A stretch of 36,409 nucleotides of DNA from Candidatus Cloacimonadota bacterium (GTDB lineage: Bacteria; Cloacimonadota; Cloacimonadia; Cloacimonadales; TCS61), in assembly GCA_021736135.1 (NCBI GenBank), contig JAIPGO010000033.1, positions 1 through 36,409 on the forward strand, written 5' to 3'. Both the position numbers and the translations under genes were made by a program. Numbering within the stretch: position 1 is the stretch's first letter; every line of letters starts with the position of its first letter. The notes under the pieces were generated by a model. It searched no databases. It worked only from the letters and a program-made list of their open reading frames with translations, and was not told the DNA's origin. This document shows, one piece after another, positions 1 through 7,577 of this stretch.

Positions 1-133
1 TGTCTATAAAGATCAATTTTTTTACTGAGAATTACCACTAACACATAAACAGGGACTAAATTCTTAACCTATTTCCCTGCTGATCCATCTAATTTAAATT
101 TTCACCTCTGATATTCTGCCAATTATGCAGAAT

Positions 134-535
134 TCATGGATAATAATTGAACTCGGCATAGTCAATGAAAAAGAAAGTTGTATCTTCACAAAGTATCTGA
201 ATAAGATTCTCCACGTCAACACTATCATTAACTGTTACTTTATAGATATTTGAAAGATCATTTAGTAGAATTCCTCGACCGAAACAATCGCTTCCTAAAG
301 TATCTTCACGGGAAAAGGAAGGAAACACTTTTTCAATACTGCTTGCATTATGAGATAACAAAGTATCAAGCAGTGTCTGGTTAAGAATTGTTGATCCATT
401 CACTGAGAAAGTAGAATCTCCGGAGATATTTACATAATCTCCGGAATCCCTAATTAAAACTTCATTTCTGGGATTGCTGAACAGGGATTGACATAACAAA
501 CATGTCAAAACACACGCAATAAATCGTAATTTCAT
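134..535 (-). CDS. Small secreted protein resembling a stand-alone subtilase propeptide
   Basis: A 133-residue protein with a signal peptide at about residues 1-20 (Lys/Arg start, hydrophobic core, cleavage near SLFS/NP). The C-terminal 45 residues (DLSNIYKV, a segment DVENLIQIL, then DYAEFNYYP) resemble the end of the I9-type propeptide that precedes S8 subtilisin-like proteases, where a VEYAEPNY-like motif closes the domain. No protease domain follows: the frame stops right after the motif. It could be a free-standing inhibitor or chaperone, or the stump of a lost protease. The start is well supported, since AGGAGG lies just upstream and overlaps the TAG stop of the preceding propeller gene, so the two are probably co-transcribed. 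Family assignment is by eye only; the existence of the gene is much surer than its function. Confidence 0.6.
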   Translation of the reverse strand: MKLRFIACVLTCLLCQSLFSNPRNEVLIRDSGDYVNISGDSTFSVNGSTILNQTLLDTLLSHNASSIEKVFPSFSREDTLGSDCFGRGILLNDLSNIYKVTVNDSVDVENLIQILCEDTTFFFIDYAEFNYYP

Positions 536-544
536 AATAACCTC

Positions 545-1552
545 CTATTTAATAAACGTTATTTGTGTTTTTTCTGAGCCGTCCGGTTTCATAGTCCACA
601 AGAAACCATTAACATTTCCCTGGTTTGGCGAAGGAGAATAGGTATAAAGGATAGTATCATTATAATAATTCCAATCCCACGCCTCGGCATATTTATCGAT
701 AAGTTTCGTACGTTCTCCCGAATTTACATCATAACGATAGATATATGTACCACAGTCACCTCTGCTTATAGCAGAGAAGATAAGAATATCCTCATTCTTG
801 CTTGGTAATACATAATTTATATATTCAAACTCGTTAAAAGAAGTTAATTGCAAATAACTGTTCTCGATATAATCAATTCTGAATATCTCCGTATCATCAC
901 TGGAGAGGGGAAAAGCGCTGCAATATATAGAGTTATTGTCGTATGAAAAATAGGGATATCTGCCTCCCCATTGACCGACCATGTGCTTATCCGTTCCATC
1001 CGGATTCATGATGTATATTCCCGGATCTCCGAGTCGAATATCTAAAGCTAAGTATTTTCCATCACGCGACCACTTTGGATACAAATTAGGACCCGTTTCA
1101 CTACCAATTTTTTCCATTTGAGCGATATTAAATGGAATCTCATAAGGGATCCTGTATATATCATAAACTGCTTCAAATATCAGCCATTGCATATCTGGAG
1201 ACAAGGTTAGCCCTAATGAACCAATTTGCATTGAAGCATCCCAAATATAAGTACTGTCCGATATTAAATCTTTGATATATACTCCGAAAGTCGAATCTGT
1301 TACAGTGCCGTTTTCGTCAGAATGTGACCCATTATAGTAGATAAGTTGACTGTAATCTGAACTCCAACTCGCATTTTTATCATTTCCATAGGGATATAGG
1401 TCATAGTCTATTGTTGGATCAGCTATATTGATTTTTTCGCTACAACTTGTACAACTTACACATAATATTACTGATAAACAAAATATTATGAGGATAACTA
1501 CCTCTTTTTTTTGTCCTATTTGACTTTGAGATGTCTTGTCGTTCTTTTTCAT
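545..1552 (-). CDS. Secreted TolB/PD40-like beta-propeller protein, probable lipoprotein
   Basis: A 335-residue protein with a Lys-rich N-terminus, a membrane segment at about residues 18-33, and a Cys-rich stretch (Cys31, Cys34, Cys37) that may hold an imperfect lipobox. The rest consists of repeated PD40-type beta-propeller blades, seen as WSSDYSQLIYY, LSPDMQWLIF, YPKWSRDGKYLAL and YPYFSYDNNSIYCSA. Such blades occur in TolB and in many exported proteins of unknown function, so a periplasmic or surface binding role is the most that can be said. The start has a good Shine-Dalgarno (AAGGAG). It lies 9 bases upstream of the small secreted protein that follows on the minus strand, whose ribosome-binding site overlaps its stop codon. 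Confidence 0.8.
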   Translation of the reverse strand: MKKNDKTSQSQIGQKKEVVILIIFCLSVILCVSCTSCSEKINIADPTIDYDLYPYGNDKNASWSSDYSQLIYYNGSHSDENGTVTDSTFGVYIKDLISDSTYIWDASMQIGSLGLTLSPDMQWLIFEAVYDIYRIPYEIPFNIAQMEKIGSETGPNLYPKWSRDGKYLALDIRLGDPGIYIMNPDGTDKHMVGQWGGRYPYFSYDNNSIYCSAFPLSSDDTEIFRIDYIENSYLQLTSFNEFEYINYVLPSKNEDILIFSAISRGDCGTYIYRYDVNSGERTKLIDKYAEAWDWNYYNDTILYTYSPSPNQGNVNGFLWTMKPDGSEKTQITFIK

Positions 1553-1653
1553 TTTTCACTCCTTGTTTCTTTGGGTTATCTTCATATTCATCTATCGGTA
1601 AGATAATATTAAACATTCCTGTTTGTCAAAAGATTCGTATTTATGTATCTTGA

Positions 1654-1746
1654 TCAGGTGAAACCATAAATCATTATCATTCTACGGATATCATTTTGTA
1701 AATATTCATTAGCAAATAGTACTTTTTCGAGCTTCATCTTTCTCAT
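1654..1746 (-). CDS. Mini-ORF of 30 residues with a strong ribosome-binding site
   Basis: Begins MRKMKLEKVLFANEYL and is preceded at good spacing by GGAGG. Its start overlaps the stop of the mini-ORF before it as ATGA. It lies about 100 bases upstream of the propeller gene on the same strand, so it could be a leader peptide, a small gene or a fragment of a decayed gene. No homology is recognised. The good ribosome-binding site is the only positive evidence. Confidence 0.25.
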   Translation of the reverse strand: MRKMKLEKVLFANEYLQNDIRRMIMIYGFT

Positions 1747-1823
1747 AGAAAACCTCCAGTTACTTCAAAGATGATCTTATTCATTAAAACAACTCTTTTC
1801 ATTTTAAATAATCCGATCTTCAT
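1743..1823 (-). CDS. Mini-ORF of 26 residues, overlapped at both ends
   Basis: Begins MKIGLFKMKRVVLM. It overlaps the preceding mini-ORF by ATGA at 1820-1823 and the following one by ATGA at 1743-1746. No clear ribosome-binding site of its own; it would depend on translational coupling. It may equally be a chance reading frame or one piece of a frameshifted gene. Confidence 0.15.
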   Translation of the reverse strand: MKIGLFKMKRVVLMNKIIFEVTGGFL

Positions 1824-1960
1824 TTTATATCCGGAAAATGCCACATTGTGGCATATCTTATATATTTTACAATATTATCCAATTGTCCGTTTGATTCATA
1901 CCTTAAATGATCAAAAATTTCTGCATTAAATCTCATATTATCCTTTCTTTTCTCCAGCAT
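1820..1960 (-). CDS. Mini-ORF of 46 residues
   Basis: Begins MLEKRKDNMRFNAEIFDHL and has a protein-like mix of charged and aromatic residues. A purine-rich AGAAGAAAG precedes the start; an internal ATG (residue 9) has AAAGGA upstream and may be the real start. It is the first of three short frames joined by ATGA overlaps. It contains a 17-base palindrome at 1838-1854. Unrecognised; possibly the remnant of a larger gene. Confidence 0.25.
   Translation of the reverse strand: MLEKRKDNMRFNAEIFDHLRYESNGQLDNIVKYIRYATMWHFPDIK
1838..1854. repeat. 17-base palindrome
   Basis: ATGCCACA-T-TGTGGCAT, a perfect inverted repeat with 8-base arms and a single central base. It could be a protein-binding site or a small hairpin. 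Nothing nearby identifies its partner. Confidence 0.35.
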
Positions 1961-2918
1961 AAATCTTTCTTCTATATATATAGTCCCGAAGAATGACAAA
2001 GTGTGACAACACCACGCAATTTTTTATTATTTTAATACATTTTTTTCTATTAGCTTAATGGTTTGATAGTTATCAAATATATCACTGAATTATGTTAATG
2101 CTATCAATAATTGACTTATTAAAATAAATTATATAAAAGCTATTTACCGTTAAAATCAAATTAATTAATAGAAAATGTTCTTTTTGTGAATTTACTGATC
2201 AAGCTGAGTGGACGTTTAACATAGCTATTTTGAAGATTTTTTGGGTGTCTTATGAAAGTGAATCTCTCCAGATTGATCTTTTATGCTAAATCAGGAATGA
2301 TAAACTAATGCGTTGATGCATTTTCAGTGTCAGAAGTGTAAAAATCCCCTTAAAATAATAACCGGAATTATATCGCAGGTAAATATACAGCATTTATCCT
2401 CCTGTAGCACAGACGTCTCGTCTGTGAACCGCTTTAAACAATTTAAAATTTTTAATAAAACTGGTGTCAGGTCAAGCGTGAGTAAATTATTTATAACGTT
2501 CATTCTTTTTTCTATTAATTATATCTCCGTCCCGATTTTCATCTATTTTCCTGCAAATTATCTCCAATTTACGTTATATCTTCATATTTCATAACAATAT
2601 ATCACCATTTACCGTCCTAATGGTGAGGATGCTATGGGAATGCTGTGGCTTCTTATTCACAGTAATTTAATTTTGTAGTTTACCTCAAATAATTAGAACA
2701 ATTGTTTTAATAAAATTTAATCGATTTTACAGATTCTCCTGCCCTGAACCCATCGTGCCTGAACTGGCAATTATCAGCTTTAAAAATCTGCAGTATTAGT
2801 ATACCGGTTAATAGTTATAATAATATCTGAACTAAAAACAAGAGGGGGCAAATTAATAATATTACCTGGATAAATCCTGCCAGTTTGATTCTTTCAGAGC
2901 TTGATCAAGCAGACCATT
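1961..2918. other. About 960 bases without a convincing gene
   Basis: Strongly AT-rich spacer with short reading frames only. It holds one GTAGCA-type repeat near 2400-2438, listed separately. A plus-strand frame at 2313-2594 runs through that repeat and has no ribosome-binding site or recognisable domain. No tRNA, terminator or promoter could be assigned with confidence. Confidence 0.6.
2400..2438 (-). repeat. GTAGCA-type dispersed repeat, single copy
   Basis: CCTGTAGCACAGACGTC, then TCGTCTGTG and AACCGCTTT. The same string occurs on the opposite strand in the tandem block around 17046-17080 and 17194-17229. Inside it AGACG and CGTCT form a small hairpin. Confidence 0.7.
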
Positions 2919-2959
2919 AAGTGGACGTTCACCAGTGCGCAGCATGGGGAATGAACACG
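2919..2959 (+). repeat. 41-base exact repeat, copy 1
   Basis: Starts AAGTGGACGTTCACCAGTGC and ends GGGAATGAACACG. It matches 16894-16934 base for base in inverted orientation. Both copies border blocks of other repeats. Confidence 0.8.
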
Positions 2960-2980
2960 ACTTTAAACTCGCCGGCTCAA

Positions 2981-3321
2981 CGTATGGAGTACATCGACAT
3001 TGTCGATGTGAGAAAACGCAGTTTTCTGCAGAACTTTCTACCAGATATAAATCCTCAAGCACAAACTCTCTCCCCTGCGGCTCTATATGGAGTGCATCGA
3101 CAGTGTCGATGTGAGAAAACGCAGTTTTCTGCAGAATCTTCCAAGCAGATATAAATCCTCAAACACAAAATCTCTCCCCTGCGGCTCTATATGGAGTGCA
3201 TCGACAGTGTCGATGTGAGAAAACGCAGTTTTCTGCAAAACTTTCAACCAGATATAAATCCTCAAGCACAATGACTCTCGCCTGCGGCTGAACACATTGA
3301 CACGGTCAATGTACTCCAAAA
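2981..3321. repeat. Tandem repeat with period of 103-104 bases, built on two hairpins
   Basis: Three near-identical units begin near 2984, 3087 and 3191, followed by a divergent end unit to 3321. Each unit has the hairpin CATCGACA-n-TGTCGATG, then AGAAAAC-GCA-GTTTTCT, then a shared spacer ending CTGCGGCT. The final unit has a different stem, ACATTGAC-ACG-GTCAATGT, followed by ACTCCAAAA. The first three units read TGGAGT before the stem, the reverse complement of the ACTCCA found after the stem elsewhere, so they are inverted relative to the last. Frames within this block are low-complexity artefacts of the repetition. Confidence 0.8.
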
Positions 3322-3418
3322 TTAAATTGAGCAGGCAACTCAACTGGTAACTGGTAAGATACTTCAAGACTTCAATAAAAATAAAATCATTTATTTTATA
3401 TCATCGAAGCTCAATGTC

Positions 3419-4651
3419 TTATTTTCTGTCTCCTATTTCATACTTCCTGAACTGGTTATTAAAGCCTAAAGAGATCATTTTACCATCTCCGGATATTTGA
3501 AGATTAGCTTGACAACTGTCATATCGCGGAAGTTCTTCATAAAGCATTAACTCACCTGTTTCATAATTAGCTGCGTAAATTCGATTAACAGAAAATCCGG
3601 CAACGATTGGATATCCTTGATCAGCTATCGCAATTTTCTGTCCTTTAAAATCCGTCCTTGTCATTTCTCCTGTTTCAGGATGAAAAATAAAACAACCACT
3701 ATGTGTAATAATGAAAGCAATTGATTCATTTTCACTGAATGTAATTGTCATAAAACTTCCTACATTTTCCTCGTGAATAAGTTTATTGTCTTTGAATAAA
3801 TACATATAATCGCCATAATGTAGAATGAAGAATCGTCCGCTATCACTAAACTGAAATGGGAGTAGTAATAATTCTTCTTTTACCAGATCATAAGTATTAA
3901 GCAATTCTCCTTTTTCCGAATAAAAAAACATCCTGGTGCCTAAAGGAAACGATGAATAATCTGCAGGAGAAATATCCTCGCTTTCACTGGCAAATACTGC
4001 TGCGTTTCCTTGCGAAGACATCGCTGACGGTGAACCTAAACTACCACCAGGTAGGCGCCTTAGAGTTTCTTCCTTGTAAAAATCTCCAAATTCGTATGTT
4101 GTCTTATCTTTGTTGAGAATGTTTCTCTTATTCATTCCCATCGAAAAAAAAACATCACCATTGTCACTTATACCAGGGATTCGCGACTCTGAAGTATTGT
4201 CCATCGACCAGATCAGCCTGCCTTGTAAGTCATAAAGCATATATGAATATGCTATTGAATCAGATAATGCTTCATGACGAGTTTGAAAGGCAATATACTC
4301 ACCATGTGGAGAAATTTCAGTAAGTAAGATATTGCCATCAACATGGCAATCTAATTCTATCAAATTATCACTTGCATCGCATCTTAATAATCTCATTGAC
4401 CTGGATTCAACTAAAGATAGATCGCCACTGTTATTTAGCGTGGGTTTCGTAAAATAGATCCTTTTATAACCGCCTTCCAACCCGATTTTCTTGATCAGCT
4501 CACATTCATAAACTACTTCTCTTTTATGCAGGTTACCAAATGACACAAAATTCTCATCACTAAAAAGTCGCATTGTCGTCAAAGATATTATTGATAATAG
4601 TAATATTTTCATATTTACCTGACCATGCTTCCTTCTTGATTTGAACATCAT
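3419..4651 (-). CDS. Secreted beta-propeller-like protein of unknown function
   Basis: A 410-residue protein. A long positive N-terminus (residues 1-14) is followed by a hydrophobic signal segment at about 15-30. The body contains irregular propeller-like repeats, including ISPHGEYIAFQTR, ISDNGDVFFSMG, FSDSGRFFILHYG, FSENESIAFIIT and ISGDGKMISLGF, each a turn with Gly/Asp and then a hydrophobic strand, as in WD40/PD40-type folds. AAAGGAGGG lies directly before the double ATG at 4651, favouring this start; an internal ATG at residue 14 would give a more ordinary signal peptide but has a weaker site (AGGT). No enzymatic motif is seen. It stands alone between two repeat-filled spacers. A sensor-like, ligand-binding or surface role is possible but unproven. 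Confidence 0.75.
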   Translation of the reverse strand: MMFKSRRKHGQVNMKILLLSIISLTTMRLFSDENFVSFGNLHKREVVYECELIKKIGLEGGYKRIYFTKPTLNNSGDLSLVESRSMRLLRCDASDNLIELDCHVDGNILLTEISPHGEYIAFQTRHEALSDSIAYSYMLYDLQGRLIWSMDNTSESRIPGISDNGDVFFSMGMNKRNILNKDKTTYEFGDFYKEETLRRLPGGSLGSPSAMSSQGNAAVFASESEDISPADYSSFPLGTRMFFYSEKGELLNTYDLVKEELLLLPFQFSDSGRFFILHYGDYMYLFKDNKLIHEENVGSFMTITFSENESIAFIITHSGCFIFHPETGEMTRTDFKGQKIAIADQGYPIVAGFSVNRIYAANYETGELMLYEELPRYDSCQANLQISGDGKMISLGFNNQFRKYEIGDRK

Positions 4652-4870
4652 CCCTCCTTTATTAACCCGTAATGATCCTGTATTTTCTGTATTTACACTT
4701 ATTAATTGCTGTCACTTCCTTGCCATTTCCTGAAAATCCAATCCAGCCGGATTATATGATTTAACTTTTGTCCACTTATGTAAAATATGTCAATTACATT
4801 TTCCTTTATTTACTCTGGTAAGGAATAAATGATTATTCTTAACACAAATCGACCATTATAAATTGAAAAA

Positions 4871-4913
4871 GCTACCTTGCGAATGGTCGAATGACCTCCG
4901 CAATAGTGGCGAC
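4871..4913 (+). repeat. GCTACCTTGCG-type dispersed repeat
   Basis: GCTACCTTGCGAATGGTC, then GACCTCCGCAATAGTGGCGAC. The flank CTACATAAACCAAGGCAT that follows is nearly shared with the copy at 5031. Confidence 0.7.
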
Positions 4914-5030
4914 TACATAAACCAAGGCATAACTTTTAACGAAACCTAATGTAAAGCCAATTCCGATTAGTATCGAGAAATTAAGAGTGTCACTTTAACT
5001 TTCCAGACCAGGTATTCACTTTAGATCCAG

Positions 5031-5078
5031 CTAAGTTACCTTGTGAATGGTCTTCAGACCTCAGCAATGGTGACGACT
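5031..5078 (+). repeat. GCTACCTTGCG-type dispersed repeat
   Basis: Variant reading TTACCTTGTGAATGGTC, then GACCTCAGCAATGGTGACGAC, again followed by a TAAACCAAGGCAT flank. Confidence 0.7.
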
Positions 5079-5111
5079 AAATAAACCAAGGCATTCGACT
5101 GCGTCTCATTG

Positions 5112-5136
5112 CATTAGCAGGAGCTAATGTACTCCA
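5112..5136 (+). repeat. Hairpin-TACTCCA repeat, CATTAGC stem
   Basis: CATTAGC-AGGA-GCTAATG followed directly by TACTCCA. The flank matches other members of the family (3294-3321 and 17379-17406), while the stem sequence differs. Confidence 0.65.
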
Positions 5137-5253
5137 GAATTCCCCCTTTTAACGTAAATCCCAGAAATGAACAAATTATCTTCACAGGCTTCATTAACTG
5201 CTTAGTAACCTGGAACCAGCTTATGGCTTTTCAAGTAATAAGAACCGGGTATT

Positions 5254-5301
5254 GATCGCCACCATTGCCGAGGTCTGAAGACCATTCGCAAGGCGGCTTG
5301 G
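5254..5301 (-). repeat. GCTACCTTGCG-type dispersed repeat, inverted copy
   Basis: Reads GATCGCCACCATTGCCGAGG, then GACCATTCGCAAGGC on the plus strand, the reverse complement of the copies at 4871 and 5031. Confidence 0.7.
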
Positions 5302-5415
5302 CTGGGGGAGGTTAGTAAGTAACTGAATTTTGGATTGACAAATGATGGGACATAAATAATTTCATTCAGGATAGACGAGTCGATAGAGTTTATCCCTAGA
5401 AAAATCAGGAGAGCA

Positions 5416-6672
5416 ATGATGAGTGTTAGAGCTGTTCTTGGCTGTATGTATGGCGATGAAGCAAAGGCGAAAATGGTAGATTTTCTGGCAGAAGAGGCAG
5501 ATCTGGTAGTAAGGTTTCAAGGCGGGAGCAATGCCGGTCACACGATCAAATCGGCAGGAAAGAAATATGTCCTGCACCTGGTACCTTCGGGGATTTTATA
5601 TCCCGAAAAAAAATGCGTGATCAGCAGCGGAGTTGTGGTTGATCCATTTGCTCTGCTCGAAGAGATGCAGATCCTGCAGAAAGACGGCATAAGTTTTAAA
5701 GGCAGATTTTTTATCGATCCGCGTGCGGTGGTCATCTTACCTCTGCATAAGAATCTGGACAGCCGTAGTGAAACGAGTCTGGGCAAGAACAAGATCGGTA
5801 CTACCGGAAAAGGAATTGGTCCCGGTTATGCAGACGCCATTTCCCGGGTAGGAATACGAATGGGAGATCTGATCTATCCGGAATTTTTGCAAGCACGACT
5901 GATAGCACTGGCAGATTTTCATGGTCTGGAAATTGACATAGCTGAGCTGACGGCAAAACTACTTACGGCAGGCGAACAACTGAAGGAATATTTCATACAG
6001 GTTCCCTATCTTCTGGCAACAGCGCAAGAAAAGGGTGAGAGCATACTATTTGAAGGGGCACAGGGCACACTTCTGGACGTTGTTTTTGGCACATATCCAT
6101 ATGTGACATCATCGCATGTGATCGCCGGTGGAATTGGTGCCGGAGCGGGATATAATCCCCGGGGCATTGATGAGATCGTGGGCGTTTTTAAAAGTTATTA
6201 CACCAGAGTCGGCTCAGGACCTTTTCCCACGGAGTTGACTGATGAAACGGGTAACTGGATAAGGGAACGGGGCAATGAATATGGAGCCACCACGGGCAGA
6301 CCGCGGCGTTGCGGCTGGTTCGATGCTGTAAGCTCACGTTATTCTGTAATATTAAATGGAATCGACAGCATCGCATTAACGCTTCTGGATGTTTTAAGTG
6401 GATTGGACAATATCAATATCTGCACTTCCTATAAGATAGACGGTGTAATTACTCAGGAATTTCCGTCCCATATCAGTCAGTTCGGCGTTCTGGAACCACA
6501 ATATCTGGAATTGCCCGGCTGGCAGGAAGATATCAGTGAGATCAAGGATTTTTCTGAATTGCCGGCAAATGCACGGCACTATGTGGAAACTATTGAGAAG
6601 TTACTGGGTGTAAGGGTGAAGTATATTTCCGTGGGAGCTGAGCGTATGCAGACCATCCTGCGGGAATACTAG
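5416..6672 (+). CDS. purA: Adenylosuccinate synthetase
   Basis: Joins IMP and aspartate using GTP to form adenylosuccinate, the first committed step to AMP, in the cytosol. At 418 residues it is close to the usual 425-430. Visible family motifs are GDEAKAK at residues 13-19, with the expected catalytic Asp14; SNAGH with His42; GTTGKGIGPGY; GAQGTLLDVVFGTYPYVTS; GPFPTEL; and GATTGRPRRCGWFD. The oddity is the N-terminal phosphate loop, normally WGDEGKGK: two of its glycines are Ala (16 and 18) and the Trp is Tyr. All other motifs are intact, so the enzyme is probably active. AGGAGAG precedes the double ATG. It stands apart from other purine genes and is followed by a repeat-bearing spacer. Confidence 0.95.
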   Translation: MMSVRAVLGCMYGDEAKAKMVDFLAEEADLVVRFQGGSNAGHTIKSAGKKYVLHLVPSGILYPEKKCVISSGVVVDPFALLEEMQILQKDGISFKGRFFIDPRAVVILPLHKNLDSRSETSLGKNKIGTTGKGIGPGYADAISRVGIRMGDLIYPEFLQARLIALADFHGLEIDIAELTAKLLTAGEQLKEYFIQVPYLLATAQEKGESILFEGAQGTLLDVVFGTYPYVTSSHVIAGGIGAGAGYNPRGIDEIVGVFKSYYTRVGSGPFPTELTDETGNWIRERGNEYGATTGRPRRCGWFDAVSSRYSVILNGIDSIALTLLDVLSGLDNINICTSYKIDGVITQEFPSHISQFGVLEPQYLELPGWQEDISEIKDFSELPANARHYVETIEKLLGVRVKYISVGAERMQTILREY

Positions 6673-6683
6673 TATACAATTGA

Positions 6684-6711
6684 TGATGGACGATGGACGA
6701 TGGAGGATGGA
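6684..6711. repeat. Short GATGGACGATGG tandem repeat
   Basis: Slightly varied GATGGACGATGGACGATGGA units directly after purA. No function evident; it abuts the dispersed repeat at 6712. Confidence 0.5.
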
Positions 6712-6740
6712 GAGGTCTGCGACCATTCGCAAGGTAGCTT
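6712..6740 (-). repeat. GCTACCTTGCG-type dispersed repeat, inverted short copy
   Basis: GAGGTCTGCGACCATTCGCA, then AGGTAGCTT, the reverse complement of the family core. It lies in the purA-rpmH spacer. Confidence 0.65.
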
Positions 6741-6790
6741 AGATGGGAGGCGGAAAATATATCTTGACACTCAGGGTATATACAAAGATT

Positions 6791-6822
6791 TTGCAAATCC
6801 CTAATATATATGTAATTATAAT
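6791..6822 (+). promoter_or_regulatory. Possible promoter of the rpmH operon
   Basis: A perfect TATAAT lies at 6817-6822, about 48 bases before rpmH. The best -35 candidate, TTGCAA at 6791, sits 20 bases upstream, which is long. A TTGACA near 6763 is too distant to pair with it. Weak evidence overall. Confidence 0.3.
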
Positions 6823-6869
6823 GGGGTTAGCAAGGAAAAATAGAACAGGAAAAAGATAAAGGAGATGGC

Positions 6870-7010
6870 ATGAAACGGACTTATCAGCCACATAATCGAA
6901 AACGTCATAATAAGCATGGCTTCCGGATACGGATGTCAACCAAGAATGGGCGCAAAGTACTGGCTCGTCGTAGAGCAAAGGGTCGTGTACGTTTAACTGT
7001 ATGTGATTAA
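6870..7010 (+). CDS. rpmH: 50S ribosomal protein L34
   Basis: A 46-residue, very basic protein beginning [18 protein letters not shown] and containing [19 protein letters not shown], the typical L34 signature. It is part of the large ribosomal subunit. AAAGGAG precedes the ATG. Its TAA stop overlaps the rnpA ATG by one base (TAATG), so the two are translationally coupled, the usual rpmH-rnpA order. In many bacteria dnaA lies upstream of rpmH; here purA and a repeat-bearing spacer do instead. Confidence 0.97.
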   Translation: MKRTYQPHNRKRHNKHGFRIRMSTKNGRKVLARRRAKGRVRLTVCD

Positions 7011-7324
7011 TGCACCTTATAAAATCGTCAAGAGAGTACCATGAAGTTTATCAATTTCATCAGAAGCGGCATGGGGCTCTCTTTGTTTTTTTATGGAACG
7101 GGAGAGATACAACCTGCAAGGCATATGGGATAGTAGTCTCCAGGAAAGTAGGTTGCGCAGTAATACGCAACAAAGTTAAACGTCGGGTACGAGCTTATCT
7201 AAGGGAAAATCCCGAGATATTGCCTCAGGGAAAGCTGGTAATCATAGCAAGAAAAGAATCAGGCAAATCAACCTGGGCGAAGATAACAGCAGATTTACAG
7301 GAGAATTTGCAGGCATTTAATTGA
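7010..7324 (+). CDS. rnpA: Ribonuclease P protein component
   Basis: A 104-residue basic protein subunit of RNase P, which helps the RNA subunit cleave the 5' leader from pre-tRNA. The hallmark is the RNR-type helix, seen here as VVSRKVGCAVIRNKVKRRVR, with the flanking strand GALFVFLWNG and the C-terminal KLVIIARKES. Length is typical. It starts within the rpmH stop and ends overlapping the next gene's start. Confidence 0.95.
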   Translation: MHLIKSSREYHEVYQFHQKRHGALFVFLWNGRDTTCKAYGIVVSRKVGCAVIRNKVKRRVRAYLRENPEILPQGKLVIIARKESGKSTWAKITADLQENLQAFN

Positions 7325-7545
7325 AGATGAATATTTTAAATCGTCTGGCATTGGGATTAATAGGTATTTACCGCAGGTATTTATCACCGTTGTTGCCGGA
7401 CAGTTGCCGATTTGAGCCGACCTGCAGTATATATTCTCAGCAGGCTTTTCGGAAGTATAATTTTATAAAGGCGTTTTATTTGAGCCTGCGTCGTCTTCTA
7501 CGCTGCCATCCTTTTCACCCGGGAGGATTTGATCCCCTTCCCTGA
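7321..7545 (+). CDS. yidD: Membrane protein insertion efficiency factor YidD
   Basis: A 74-residue protein with the YidD signature: RYLSPLLPDSCRFEPTCS, then YSQQAF, and a C-terminal RCHPFHPGGFDPLP. Family knowledge places it at the inner face of the cytoplasmic membrane, aiding insertion by YidC. The TTG start overlaps the rnpA TGA (TTGA); an ATG two codons later (7327) is a possible alternative. The order rnpA-yidD-yidC is classical. Confidence 0.95.
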   Translation: MKMNILNRLALGLIGIYRRYLSPLLPDSCRFEPTCSIYSQQAFRKYNFIKAFYLSLRRLLRCHPFHPGGFDPLP

Positions 7546-7577
7546 TTTTTTGTTACTTAATTTTTTCAGGAGTTTTA

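Larger units (their letters stand above)
4652..5415. other. Repeat-filled spacer before purA
   Basis: No gene is supported in these 764 bases. The spacer carries three copies of the GCTACCTTGCG-type repeat and one hairpin-TACTCCA repeat, listed separately. The purA ribosome-binding site (AGGAGAG) lies at its right end. Confidence 0.7.

Noticed and set aside
2313-2594. Plus-strand frame of 93 codons
   Set aside because: It runs through the GTAGCA-type repeat, has no ribosome-binding site and shows no recognisable domain.
2981-3321. CRISPR array
   Set aside because: Units are over 100 bases with nearly identical 'spacers', there are no cas genes, and the pattern is that of a tandem duplication.
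2862-3367. Several overlapping frames on both strands
   Set aside because: They are products of the 103-104-base tandem repeat; their proteins repeat the same low-complexity text in different frames.
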